A stretch of DNA of 56,258 nucleotides from Akkermansia sp. (GTDB taxonomy: Bacteria; Verrucomicrobiota; Verrucomicrobiia; Verrucomicrobiales; Akkermansiaceae), in NCBI GenBank assembly GCA_017477935.1, contig JAFVIC010000019.1, forward strand, positions 1 to 56,258, written 5' to 3'. Each line of letters opens with the position of its first letter. The first letter of the stretch is position 1. Below are positions 43,438 through 50,987 of the stretch, in pieces. The notes beneath the pieces are model-generated. The model searched no databases, had not been told where the DNA came from, and was given only the letters and a program-made list of their open reading frames with translations. Both the position numbers and the translations under genes were made by a program.

Positions 43438-44049
43438 TCAGGCGGACTTACCGGCAGTGGCAAGCTCCTCCTCCGTAGGAGCATCATCCGGCGGCGGACC
43501 GTATGAATTGGGCTGCGCCGACCCTTCTTTATAGTACATCAGAAGAGGCACGATAATAATCACAAGCAGTAGCAGAACCAAACCTACTATGGGTATGGCA
43601 TTTCCGAACTCGGTCCCGATACCGACGCACGCACCACCGACAATACTCAGGAACATAATGGGGCCCGGCGGAATCCCCAAATCGCGCATTCGCATCTTGG
43701 TGTCATTGTGAAACTGATTCTTCAAGGTGAAACTCAGACTTCGGAACAGGAAAATCAGCAAAGCAATTTCCGCGGCAATGCAAAGAAGAACAGACAGTAT
43801 AATCCCACCTATGCTGTCGGTAAGCAGACATAATATCGCAACCACATTGAGAATAAGGGGCATCAACCAGCTCAATTTGTGCTCACCCAACCACTTGAAC
43901 CACGCTTTTCGCCAAATTCGGGCGCGAAGCCTGAATCGCGCTCTTGACATGCGCATGGCACCCGGTTGGGGAAACCAGACTCCGTTAGGGGTTGGGGGCA
44001 GAGGTACAACCGGCAGAATCCGTCGCGGTTTTTGGGGAGAGTTTTGCAT
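43438..44049 (-). CDS. Hypothetical membrane protein
   Basis: This 203-residue protein has a basic, Pro-rich N-terminus (residues 1-50, many Arg), then about four hydrophobic segments (LSWLMPLILNVVAILCLL, GGIILSVLLCIAAEIALLIFLF, GPIMFLSIVGGACVGIG, IPIVGLVLLLLVIIIVPLLMYY) and a short Pro/acidic tail. No family is recognised. The ATG at 44049 was chosen over a GTG at 44058. It is divergent from cysK, with its own promoter, and converges on the secreted-protein gene. Confidence 0.6.
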   Translation of the reverse strand: MQNSPQKPRRILPVVPLPPTPNGVWFPQPGAMRMSRARFRLRARIWRKAWFKWLGEHKLSWLMPLILNVVAILCLLTDSIGGIILSVLLCIAAEIALLIFLFRSLSFTLKNQFHNDTKMRMRDLGIPPGPIMFLSIVGGACVGIGTEFGNAIPIVGLVLLLLVIIIVPLLMYYKEGSAQPNSYGPPPDDAPTEEELATAGKSA

Positions 44050-44081
44050 ATACGGCACAGTTCGTTGTTATCAACAAACAA

Positions 44082-44109
44082 AGTCTAGCAGATTTCAGTC
44101 CGGTTGCAA
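44082..44109 (-). promoter_or_regulatory. Promoter of the hypothetical membrane protein gene
   Basis: Minus strand: -35 TTGCAA (44109-44104), 16-nt spacer, -10 TAGACT (44087-44082). The ATG at 44049 would have a leader of about 25 nt. Confidence 0.55.
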
Positions 44110-44142
44110 GCGTTTTATGCCAAAACGCTGATGATGGTGCGA

Positions 44143-44171
44143 TTCAAGGGGCTTGACAGGCGCGGTACAAT
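44143..44171 (+). promoter_or_regulatory. Promoter of the cysK-thiE-thiM operon
   Basis: -35 TTCAAG (44143-44148), 17-nt spacer, -10 TACAAT (44166-44171), 13 nt before the ATG at 44185. A TTGACA at 44153-44158 is too close to the -10 to be its partner. GAGGG lies in the short leader. Confidence 0.5.
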
Positions 44172-44184
44172 AAGAGGGAACGAC

Positions 44185-45111
44185 ATGAGCATACACACTT
44201 CCATCAGCACGCTCATCGGCAGCACCCCCCTGCTGGAGCCGGTGAACTACAATCGAGCCCACGGCCTGCAGGCCCGCCTGCTGCTCAAGCTCGAATACCT
44301 TAACCCCACCGGCTCGGTGAAAGACCGGGCTGCGCTCGCCATCATAGCAGAAGCCGAGGTAAGCGGGCGCCTGCAAAAGGGCGGCACCATCATCGAACCC
44401 ACCAGCGGCAATACGGGTATCGGCCTGGCGGCACTGGCAGCTGCGCGCGGGTACCGAGCCATCATGGTAATGCCCGAGAGCATGAGTGTGGAGCGCCGCA
44501 ACATTCTGAAAGCCTACGGCGCTGAAATCGTGCTCACCCCGGCGGCTGAAGGCATGGCCGGCTCGCTGCGCCGGGCGGAGGAGCTGCAAGCGGGCATTCC
44601 CGGGGCCATCATCGCCGGGCAGTTCGAAAATCCGGCCAACGCCGCCGCGCACTACACCACGACCGGTCCCGAAATCTGGCAGGCCACACAGGGCGAGCTG
44701 CACGCCTTTGTCGCCGGTATCGGCACCGGCGGGACAATCACCGGTACCGGCAAATACCTGAAAGAGCAACAGCCCGGCCTGCAGGTCATCGGCGTGGAGC
44801 CGGCAGCCTCGCCCCTGCTGAGCGGCGGGCAGCCCGGCCCGCATGCCATTCAGGGGATAGGTGCCAATTTTGTGCCACCCGTACTGGATTTGAGCGTGTG
44901 TGATGAAATCCTCGCTGTGGATGACGTCGCCCCCTTTGCCGCTGCCAAAGAGCTGGCGCGTCTGGACGGCGTATTACTGGGCATTTCATCCGGTGCGGCG
45001 CTGCACGCAGCCACGCAGGTTGCACAGCGCAGCGACATGGTCGGCAAAACGATTGTCGCCCTCATGCCTGACAGTGCCGACCGCTACTACTCAACACCGC
45101 TTTTCAACTGA
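44185..45111 (+). CDS. cysK: Cysteine synthase (O-acetylserine sulfhydrylase)
   Basis: CysK makes cysteine from O-acetylserine and sulfide with pyridoxal phosphate. The 308-residue protein has the PLP lysine in PTGSVKDRA (Lys46), EPTSGNTGIGLA, GTGGTITGTGKYL and GISSGAALHA. Sulfide for thiamine is also drawn from cysteine, which may explain the linkage with thiE and thiM. The ATG at 44185 was chosen by family alignment and the promoter. Its stop overlaps the thiE start (TGATG). Confidence 0.95.
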   Translation: MSIHTSISTLIGSTPLLEPVNYNRAHGLQARLLLKLEYLNPTGSVKDRAALAIIAEAEVSGRLQKGGTIIEPTSGNTGIGLAALAAARGYRAIMVMPESMSVERRNILKAYGAEIVLTPAAEGMAGSLRRAEELQAGIPGAIIAGQFENPANAAAHYTTTGPEIWQATQGELHAFVAGIGTGGTITGTGKYLKEQQPGLQVIGVEPAASPLLSGGQPGPHAIQGIGANFVPPVLDLSVCDEILAVDDVAPFAAAKELARLDGVLLGISSGAALHAATQVAQRSDMVGKTIVALMPDSADRYYSTPLFN

Positions 45112-45725
45112 TGAACACGGCTGATTACTCTCTCTATCTGGTGACGGATGAAACGGAACGCTGTCGCTATGGCCTGGTCGAAACGGTACGCCGCGCCGTT
45201 GAGGGCGGCGTGACGATTGTGCAATACCGCTCTGAGCAGCTCAATCACGAGCAACAACGCGAGCAGGTGCTCCCCCTGCAAGCCTACCTGCGCAGCGTGG
45301 GCGTGCCGCTCATTATCAACGACAACGTGCAGCTGGCCGTTGAAATAGACGCTGACGGCATACACGTCGGGCAAGACGACATGCCCGTACCCCGGGCGCG
45401 AGCACTCATCGGCCCGCACAAAATCCTGGGGTTGACCGTTACCACCCCTGAACAGATAGCCGCCGTCGATACCGACCTGGTGGACTACCTGGGCTGCGGT
45501 CCGGTATACCCGACCATCACCAAGGATGACGCCCCGCCCCCCATGGGTGTGGAGGGGTGGTCAGAACTGGCACGCATGAGCCCCCTGCCCGTGGTAGCCA
45601 TCGGCGGGCTGAATAGGGAACGCACCGCCGCCATACGAGCCACGGGACTGGCAGCAGGGGTAGCCGTTGTCTCTCATATCTGCGCAGCCGAAAATCCCAC
45701 ACAAGCAGCCCGCGAATTGTTATGA
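45111..45725 (+). CDS. thiE: Thiamine-phosphate synthase
   Basis: ThiE couples hydroxymethylpyrimidine diphosphate with hydroxyethylthiazole phosphate to give thiamine monophosphate. This 204-residue TIM-barrel protein has TIVQYRSEQ, DADGIHVGQDDMPV, LGCGPVYPTITKDD and VVAIGGLN. The diphosphate-binding residues fit. It overlaps cysK by one base and thiM by 4 nt (ATGA), so all three are coupled. No TPP riboswitch is seen upstream; the cysK leader is too short for one. Confidence 0.95.
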   Translation: MNTADYSLYLVTDETERCRYGLVETVRRAVEGGVTIVQYRSEQLNHEQQREQVLPLQAYLRSVGVPLIINDNVQLAVEIDADGIHVGQDDMPVPRARALIGPHKILGLTVTTPEQIAAVDTDLVDYLGCGPVYPTITKDDAPPPMGVEGWSELARMSPLPVVAIGGLNRERTAAIRATGLAAGVAVVSHICAAENPTQAARELL

Positions 45726-46543
45726 ATTCCCCGCAGTACATAGCCGCAGAGGTGCTGAGCGCCCTGCGTGAGCGCCGCCCGCTCGTCCTCTGCCTTACCA
45801 ACAACGTAGTGCAGAACATCACAGCCAACATGCTGCTGGCCACCGGTGGCGTGCCGGTCATGCTGAATCACAGCGGCGAAATCAATGACCTGCTGCACAG
45901 CTGCGCCAACGGTATGCTGGTGAACGTGGGTACGCTCTCAGAACAGCAGGCGCAAATCATGCACGCCGCCGTGAACGATGCCCGCAGCGCCGGTGTACCC
46001 TGGGTGCTCGACCCCGTAGCCGTCGGTCTGCTGCGCTATCGCACGGACGTATGCCGCGAACTGCTGCAGACCCCGCCGACCATGATTCGTGGCAACGCCT
46101 CCGAAATCATAGCCCTGGCCGGGGCAGAAGGTGCCCTGTGCCGAGGAGTGGAAAGCATGGCCGAAAGCGCTGCGGCCGTCAACGCGGCGCAAGCTCTCGC
46201 CCGCCGCACGGGAGCAACTGTGCTCGTCACAGGCGAGACGGATTACGCCACCGATGGCACCACCACCTATGCCTGCCGCAACGGCGCGGAGCTCATGACC
46301 CGTGTCACCGGCGTAGGGTGCGCCATGGGTGCTCTGGCCACAGCCTGCCTGGCAGCAGCCCCCACCCCACTGCAGGCTGCAGTCGCAACCGCCGCCATAC
46401 TGGGCCTGGCCGGTGAGCGAGCCGCCGCGAAATCCCCCTTCCCCGGTACCTTCGCCGCACACTTGCTCGATGAACTGGCGCTTCTCACCCCTGATGATAT
46501 CGCCAAGTATACCCGAATAGACAGCGAACCGTCACAAGACTGA
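45722..46543 (+). CDS. thiM: Hydroxyethylthiazole kinase
   Basis: ThiM phosphorylates hydroxyethylthiazole, a salvage route that feeds ThiE. The 273-residue protein shows CLTNNVVQNITANMLLATGG at the start, VLDPVAVG, IRGNASEI and the C-terminal VTGVGCAMGALA phosphate site. Presence of thiM and thiE without thiazole-synthesis genes here suggests salvage of the thiazole moiety. No terminator with a strong stem is visible after it; the next gene starts 67 nt later. Confidence 0.95.
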   Translation: MNSPQYIAAEVLSALRERRPLVLCLTNNVVQNITANMLLATGGVPVMLNHSGEINDLLHSCANGMLVNVGTLSEQQAQIMHAAVNDARSAGVPWVLDPVAVGLLRYRTDVCRELLQTPPTMIRGNASEIIALAGAEGALCRGVESMAESAAAVNAAQALARRTGATVLVTGETDYATDGTTTYACRNGAELMTRVTGVGCAMGALATACLAAAPTPLQAAVATAAILGLAGERAAAKSPFPGTFAAHLLDELALLTPDDIAKYTRIDSEPSQD

Positions 46544-46610
46544 AACACCCCGCCGTTTTTTTGCAGCCGCAGGTATTTTTTGCTTGCCATGAGCGGCAGG
46601 AAAGCGCAAG

Positions 46611-47579
46611 ATGTCAGAAATGAAACTTCATGCACTTATACCGGTTGCGGCAGTTCTCGCCATCTCGGCCTGCGCTGCAGATGAGTGGCACACGGATTTT
46701 GCCGCAGCGCAAGCCCGGGCGCAAGCGGAAAACAAGCCTATCCTGCTCGATTTCACCGGTTCTGACTGGTGCGGCTGGTGCATTACTATGCGCCGTCAGG
46801 TTCTCAACACGCCGGAATTCAAGGCCTATGCGCGCGACAAGTTTGTGCTGATGGAGGTAGACCTACCCCGCAATACCGCCAAATTGACACCTCAGCAGCT
46901 ACAGCAAAATCGTGAGCTGGTAAACCGCTATAGAGTTACCACCTTCCCCACGGTGCTGGTTATCACCCCGGGCGGCGACATTACCGGCGGATTCACCGGG
47001 GGGCGTACCGACCTGGGCTCCGTCACCCAGCCACTCGAACTCGCATTCGAAAACGCCCGACTGCTGGAGCAAGCCGCCACACTGTCAGGTGAAGCCAAAG
47101 CCCGAACACTCAGCACATTCTATTGGAACATGCCCGCCGTATTCCGCCGTGACCTAGGGCAACTGCGCAATGAAATAGCTGCTCTCGACCCGCAGAATAC
47201 CACCGGCATACACTCCGAACTGCGAGACCTCGACATCGTACAGGAGATTACGGCTCAAACCCGGGGAATGTCGGACGAAAGCGCCATTATCGTCATTTCC
47301 GATGCCCTGCCCACCGTAAGCGAGGCCAACCGCAGCAACCTGCTGCAGCTGCTTGCCGAGCGACTCAACAGCCGAATCCGCCGCACTCGCGAGCAGGCAG
47401 ACAGTCTCGATGACATCGAGTCCATGCGCCACGATAACCTGCTCCTCATCAAATACTGCGTACCGAAAGCCAGTCAACCTTACGCGATAAAGCGGGTAGA
47501 CGCCGAGTTCTGCAACCCGCCGGAGCTGCTGGAGCAATTACGCCGCGAACGCCGGGAACGCCGCAAATATAAAAAATAA
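46611..47579 (+). CDS. Exported thioredoxin-fold protein
   Basis: The 322-residue protein has an N-terminal export signal with a possible lipobox (ISAC, Cys21), then a thioredoxin domain (residues 24-150) with the active site CGWC (Cys54, Cys57) in TGSDWCGWC, the cis-Pro loop FPTVLVI and GGFTGGR. The C-terminal half (about 165-322) is helical, basic at the end and unrecognised. It should be a periplasmic or membrane-bound thiol oxidoreductase. ATG codons at 46611 and 46620 are both possible; an AGGA lies upstream of the first. Confidence 0.82.
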   Translation: MSEMKLHALIPVAAVLAISACAADEWHTDFAAAQARAQAENKPILLDFTGSDWCGWCITMRRQVLNTPEFKAYARDKFVLMEVDLPRNTAKLTPQQLQQNRELVNRYRVTTFPTVLVITPGGDITGGFTGGRTDLGSVTQPLELAFENARLLEQAATLSGEAKARTLSTFYWNMPAVFRRDLGQLRNEIAALDPQNTTGIHSELRDLDIVQEITAQTRGMSDESAIIVISDALPTVSEANRSNLLQLLAERLNSRIRRTREQADSLDDIESMRHDNLLLIKYCVPKASQPYAIKRVDAEFCNPPELLEQLRRERRERRKYKK

Positions 47580-47595
47580 CCGCGCCACACAACCG

Positions 47596-47622
47596 GATGC
47601 GGTGACAGATGCGGTGACAGAT
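47596..47622. repeat. Tandem 12-bp repeat
   Basis: Two direct copies of GATGCGGTGACA followed by a further GAT lie between the thioredoxin gene and the tRNA promoter. No function is evident. Confidence 0.6.
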
Positions 47623-47685
47623 AGACTTATTCCGCTGATTTCTCCCCCAAAAACAGCAAAAAATCCATTTTTTTCAAAAAAAGTC

Positions 47686-47713
47686 TTGCCATTACGGTAC
47701 AGATGTGTATAAT
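47686..47713 (+). promoter_or_regulatory. Promoter of the tRNA-Gly pair
   Basis: -35 TTGCCA (47686-47691), 16-nt spacer, -10 TATAAT (47708-47713), 47 nt before the first tRNA. Confidence 0.75.
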
Positions 47714-47760
47714 GTCCCCGCTTCCACGCCACACGGCGACCGGAGCAAAACAGAGAAAAC

Positions 47761-47832
47761 GCGGATGTAGCTCAGTGGTAGAGCGCAACCTTGCCAAGGT
47801 TGATGTCGTGGGTTCGAATCCCATCATCCGCT
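47761..47832 (+). tRNA. tRNA-Gly (anticodon GCC), copy 1
   Basis: A complete 72-nt tRNA: acceptor arms GCGGATG and CATCCGC with discriminator T, D-arm, anticodon loop TTGCCAA (anticodon GCC) and T-arm with GTTCGAATC. CCA is not encoded. It is identical to the second copy 31 nt downstream. Confidence 0.97.
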
Positions 47833-47863
47833 CTCACTTACAGACGGGCGCAAGCCCCAACAC

Positions 47864-47935
47864 GCGGATGTAGCTCAGTGGTAGAGCGCAACCTTGCCAA
47901 GGTTGATGTCGTGGGTTCGAATCCCATCATCCGCT
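47864..47935 (+). tRNA. tRNA-Gly (anticodon GCC), copy 2
   Basis: This is identical in all 72 positions to the copy at 47761-47832, cotranscribed from the same promoter. The identity suggests recent duplication or gene conversion. Confidence 0.97.
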
Positions 47936-47937
47936 CT

Positions 47938-47961
47938 GAAGCCCCTCGCCCGAGGGGCTTC
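47938..47961 (+). terminator. Hairpin after the tRNA genes
   Basis: GAAGCCCCTC (47938-47947) and GAGGGGCTTC (47952-47961) form a perfect 10-bp stem with a 4-nt loop, directly after the second tRNA. There is no U run. Confidence 0.65.
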
Positions 47962-47970
47962 ACTGTTCAA

Positions 47971-48005
47971 GGGATTCGAACCCACGACGAGTGGGACAAG
48001 GTGCG
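47971..48005 (-). pseudogene. Inverted remnant of a tRNA-Gly
   Basis: Read on the minus strand, GTCGTGGGTTCGAATCCC (47988-47971) is an exact 18-nt copy of the T-arm region of the adjacent tRNA-Gly genes, and the bases before it (GCACCTTGTCCCACTC) loosely follow the anticodon arm. The acceptor stem is absent and the T-stem is imperfect, so it is a fragment, not a working tRNA. Confidence 0.55.
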
Positions 48006-48088
48006 AGCAACTTGGGGGCAAGCCCAAACGACCTCTTTTCTACTCCCGGAATGGGACATGCCCACACTTTATAACGAAGAGCCACCGT

Positions 48089-48787
48089 TTACAGCCCCCC
48101 GCTATCGCGATAGCGCTGCACGAGCATGCGGCCGTACTCCTGCAGGCTCATACTGGTGGCGTGGTTGGCGGCGTAGTCATCCAGCTCCCACGGCCAGTAG
48201 CGCTCGCGCTCACCATCGGAGCAAAACTCGTAGTTCAGATAATCAGTGAGAACGGCCTGCTGCGCAGGCGTGAACTCCACGCAGCACCCACGCACCAAAT
48301 CGGCGCAGCCGCGACCTCCCGGCTCCACACCGGGGAACAGGATAAGCCCGGCCCCCCGCAGCTCGGCACACAAGAAGGCCGGCAGGTAGAAACGATATGC
48401 CCCGGCTGCCAGATAACTGAGCGCAGAGTTACAGGCCACCAGCATCGACTCCGGTATACGCCGCCAGTCATCGCGCTCCTCATGCGGTGCGAGCAGCGCC
48501 TGCGCAGTGGGCGACATGTAGTCGTCCTCCGCCTCACCACCCAGCAGGCCGCGAACATCGCGGTACGATGTCACATCGGCAAAGGCCTGCTCGATACGCT
48601 CAATCAATCGCTTACCGGCGGGCGTTGGGTAGTACTCGGCACGCTGGGCGGCCTCTTCTGCCAAGTCTTGCTCGATAGCACGGCAGCGATCTTCAATGCA
48701 CTCCAGAAATTCTGCGGCTTCGGCCACATCATCAGCATCAAAATGACTGAGAAGAGAGGGGAGTTGTTTCTTCTTATTCTTACCCAT
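48089..48787 (-). CDS. DUF6714-like hypothetical protein (paralogue 2)
   Basis: This 232-residue soluble protein resembles the one at 5646-6365: RIPESMLVACNSALSYLAAGAYRFYLPAFL corresponds to GISPELLRACEDCLSYL and FCYLIPAYL there, and FTPAQQAVLTDYLNYE to the late helix, both followed by PWE. The function is unknown. The ATG at 48787 was chosen because it lies 7 nt after a -10 box; the longer open frame would run through the promoter. It is divergent from the helicase gene. Confidence 0.65.
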   Translation of the reverse strand: MGKNKKKQLPSLLSHFDADDVAEAAEFLECIEDRCRAIEQDLAEEAAQRAEYYPTPAGKRLIERIEQAFADVTSYRDVRGLLGGEAEDDYMSPTAQALLAPHEERDDWRRIPESMLVACNSALSYLAAGAYRFYLPAFLCAELRGAGLILFPGVEPGGRGCADLVRGCCVEFTPAQQAVLTDYLNYEFCSDGERERYWPWELDDYAANHATSMSLQEYGRMLVQRYRDSGGL

Positions 48788-48794
48788 GAGGGGG

Positions 48795-48823
48795 ACTATA
48801 GCACAATCGCTCTCCCCTGACAA
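48795..48823 (-). promoter_or_regulatory. Promoter of the second DUF6714-like gene
   Basis: Minus strand: -35 TTGTCA (48823-48818), 17-nt spacer, -10 TATAGT (48800-48795), 7 nt before the ATG at 48787. Confidence 0.78.
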
Positions 48824-48842
48824 GACATAAAGAAATAAAAAC

Positions 48843-48871
48843 TTGCCGCCCCCCGGGAAATATGCTACCAT
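48843..48871 (+). promoter_or_regulatory. Promoter of the helicase gene
   Basis: -35 TTGCCG (48843-48848), 17-nt spacer, -10 TACCAT (48866-48871). The leader to the ATG at 48907 is about 28 nt. Confidence 0.55.
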
Positions 48872-48906
48872 AGCCCGCCGACCCACGGCAGCAAAAGCGC
48901 ACGATT

Positions 48907-50907
48907 ATGGCAGAGAAGTTCGACATCAACAGCTTAAACCCCGCCCAGCGTCAGGCGGTGCAAACCCTCAACGGCCCGGTACTCATCCTGGCCGGTGCCG
49001 GTACCGGCAAAACCCGTACCGTGACCTGCCGCATAGCGAACATGATTGATAAAGGGGTGAACCCCAACGGCATTCTCGCCCTGACCTTCACAAACAAGGC
49101 AGCCAACGAAATGGCTGACCGCGTGGCCGGACTGGTGGACCGCAAGGCTGCGCGCAAGATGACCGTGTGTACGTTCCACTCGCTTTGCGTGCGCATATTG
49201 CGCCAGGATATCGGCCGACTGGGTTACAAGGAAAACTTCTCGATCTACACCGGCAGTGACCAGAGCGGCCTGCTCAAACGCCTGATAATGGAGTACGGCG
49301 CTCGCCGTGAAAAGCTGGAACCGGCGCAGGTTATTGCCGAGTACTCCCGCGTGCGCAACCTGGGGTTGGATTACAAGGCGATTGAAGACACGCTCATCTC
49401 AGCAGTGGCCGGTGCCTACCAACGCGAGCTGAAAGCTCAAAATGCGGTTGATTTCGATGACCTGCTCATCCTCACCGAGCGCCTGCTGCGCTGCTACCCC
49501 GACGTGCACGAGAAGTGGAACCGCCGCTTCAGCTACATAACGGTGGATGAGTTCCAGGACACGAACTCGCTGCAGATGAGCCTGTTGCGCCAGCTGGTCG
49601 GCCCCGGGCACAATGTGTGCGTGGTGGGGGATGACGACCAGTCCATCTACGGCTGGCGCGGAGCCCAGATATCGAACATTCTCGACTTCGAAAGCTTCTT
49701 CCCGAACCCGACCGTTATCAAGCTCGAAGAAAACTACCGCTGCACCAAACAAGTGCTCGACTGCGCGAATATCCTCATCCGCAACAATGCCGGACGCCGA
49801 GATAAAACACTGCGCACCAACAAGGTAGGCGAATACCCCGTGCGACTCATGGCCATGCCCGGCCCGCAGGAAGAAGCGGAGTTTATGGCCGATGAAATCG
49901 AGCAGATTCACCTGCGTGACCGCCTGCCTTGGGAGAGCTTTGCCGTGCTCTTCCGCGCGAATGCTCAGAGCCGCGCGCTGGAAATGGCCCTTCGCGAGCG
50001 CCACATTCCCTACCGCATGGTCGGCACCAAGAGTTTCTTTGACCGCCGAGAGGTGAAAGACCTCATCAGCTACCTGCAGATGATGGACAATCCCGATGCC
50101 GACCTGCACCTGCTGCGCGTGCTCAACACCCCGCCGCGCGGTATCAGCGTGAACACCGCATCGTTCGCCATCGACTGGAGCCGCGACAACAAAAAGAGCA
50201 TCTGGGCCACCCTGCTCGACCTCTCGTTCCTGTCGGAGTGCTCCACCCGCTCGCAGAACAGTATCGCCACTTTCACCGAGCTGGTCACACGCTACGGTAC
50301 CGAATTCGCCCGGAGCGAACGCCCCTTTGTCGACATCCTGACCGACTTCCTCAACGAAACTCAGTACGAAGAGTACATCTCGAAAAACTGCAAGACGGAA
50401 GAGGAAAAGAATCGCCGCCAATCTGCAATCGATGACATCAAGTCCGCCCTGCGCCAATTCTGGCTCCCCGGCGCCAAACTCACCGATTTCCTGGCCAAAA
50501 TCAACCTCGACAATGACCGCGACGACGATGATATCGAGGCCAAGAGCGGCGTGTGCCTTATCACCATGCACGCGGCCAAGGGGCTGGAGTTCCCCCAGGT
50601 CTACATCGTGGGTGTGGAAGATGGGCTGCTGCCCCACACCCGCTCGGTGGATGAAGGCAATCTGGATGAAGAGCGCCGCCTGTTCTATGTAGGTATTACG
50701 CGTGCCCGCGAACGCCTGACCATGACCTACTGCGCCAAGCGCAGCCGCTACGGGCAGGAGGAGCGCTGCCGCCCTTCGTGCTTCATCTCCGAAATCCCGA
50801 ATCGGCTCTACGAGTTTGTCGACTACGACAAGCTCATGAAAACCCCTCTCACCGAAGACCAGTGTGTGGATGCCATCGCCTCTCTGCGTGCCCTGCTCGA
50901 TGATTAA
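48907..50907 (+). CDS. UvrD/Rep/PcrA-type ATP-dependent DNA helicase
   Basis: This 666-residue superfamily 1A helicase unwinds DNA 3' to 5' in repair and replication. Motifs in order: Q-motif LNPAQRQAV, Walker A AGAGTGKT, LTFTNKAANEMADR (Ia), DEFQDTN (II), GDDDQSIYGWRGA (III), ENYRCTKQVL (IV), GLEFPQVYIVGVEDGLLP (V) and FYVGITRARERL (VI). The C-terminus is shorter than in E. coli UvrD (720), closer to Rep. Which of Rep, UvrD or PcrA it replaces cannot be told from sequence alone. It is not in an evident operon. Confidence 0.93.
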   Translation: MAEKFDINSLNPAQRQAVQTLNGPVLILAGAGTGKTRTVTCRIANMIDKGVNPNGILALTFTNKAANEMADRVAGLVDRKAARKMTVCTFHSLCVRILRQDIGRLGYKENFSIYTGSDQSGLLKRLIMEYGARREKLEPAQVIAEYSRVRNLGLDYKAIEDTLISAVAGAYQRELKAQNAVDFDDLLILTERLLRCYPDVHEKWNRRFSYITVDEFQDTNSLQMSLLRQLVGPGHNVCVVGDDDQSIYGWRGAQISNILDFESFFPNPTVIKLEENYRCTKQVLDCANILIRNNAGRRDKTLRTNKVGEYPVRLMAMPGPQEEAEFMADEIEQIHLRDRLPWESFAVLFRANAQSRALEMALRERHIPYRMVGTKSFFDRREVKDLISYLQMMDNPDADLHLLRVLNTPPRGISVNTASFAIDWSRDNKKSIWATLLDLSFLSECSTRSQNSIATFTELVTRYGTEFARSERPFVDILTDFLNETQYEEYISKNCKTEEEKNRRQSAIDDIKSALRQFWLPGAKLTDFLAKINLDNDRDDDDIEAKSGVCLITMHAAKGLEFPQVYIVGVEDGLLPHTRSVDEGNLDEERRLFYVGITRARERLTMTYCAKRSRYGQEERCRPSCFISEIPNRLYEFVDYDKLMKTPLTEDQCVDAIASLRALLDD

Positions 50908-50935
50908 ATTTTCCCGGTCAATCCCGGAGAAAAGC

Positions 50936-50964
50936 TTGTCAAGCGGGCAATACCATGGTAGAAT
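50936..50964 (+). promoter_or_regulatory. Promoter of the phosphatase-kinase operon
   Basis: -35 TTGTCA (50936-50941), 17-nt spacer, -10 TAGAAT (50959-50964), 23 nt before the ATG at 50988; leader about 16 nt. Confidence 0.75.
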
Positions 50965-50987
50965 GGTCGGAGTAAGACTACGCTCGC

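Noticed and set aside
44153..44158. TTGACA before cysK as the -35 element
   Set aside because: It lies only 7 nt from the TACAAT box; TTCAAG at 44143-44148 has the proper 17-nt spacing.
48100..48115. Perfect 16-bp palindrome CGCTATCGCGATAGCG
   Set aside because: It lies in the last codons of the DUF6714-like gene, has no loop and no T run, and is probably coincidence.
47791..48249. Open frame running across the tRNA genes
   Set aside because: It reads through two tRNAs and their hairpin. Peptides such as GFEPTTS are the usual false translation of T-arm sequence.
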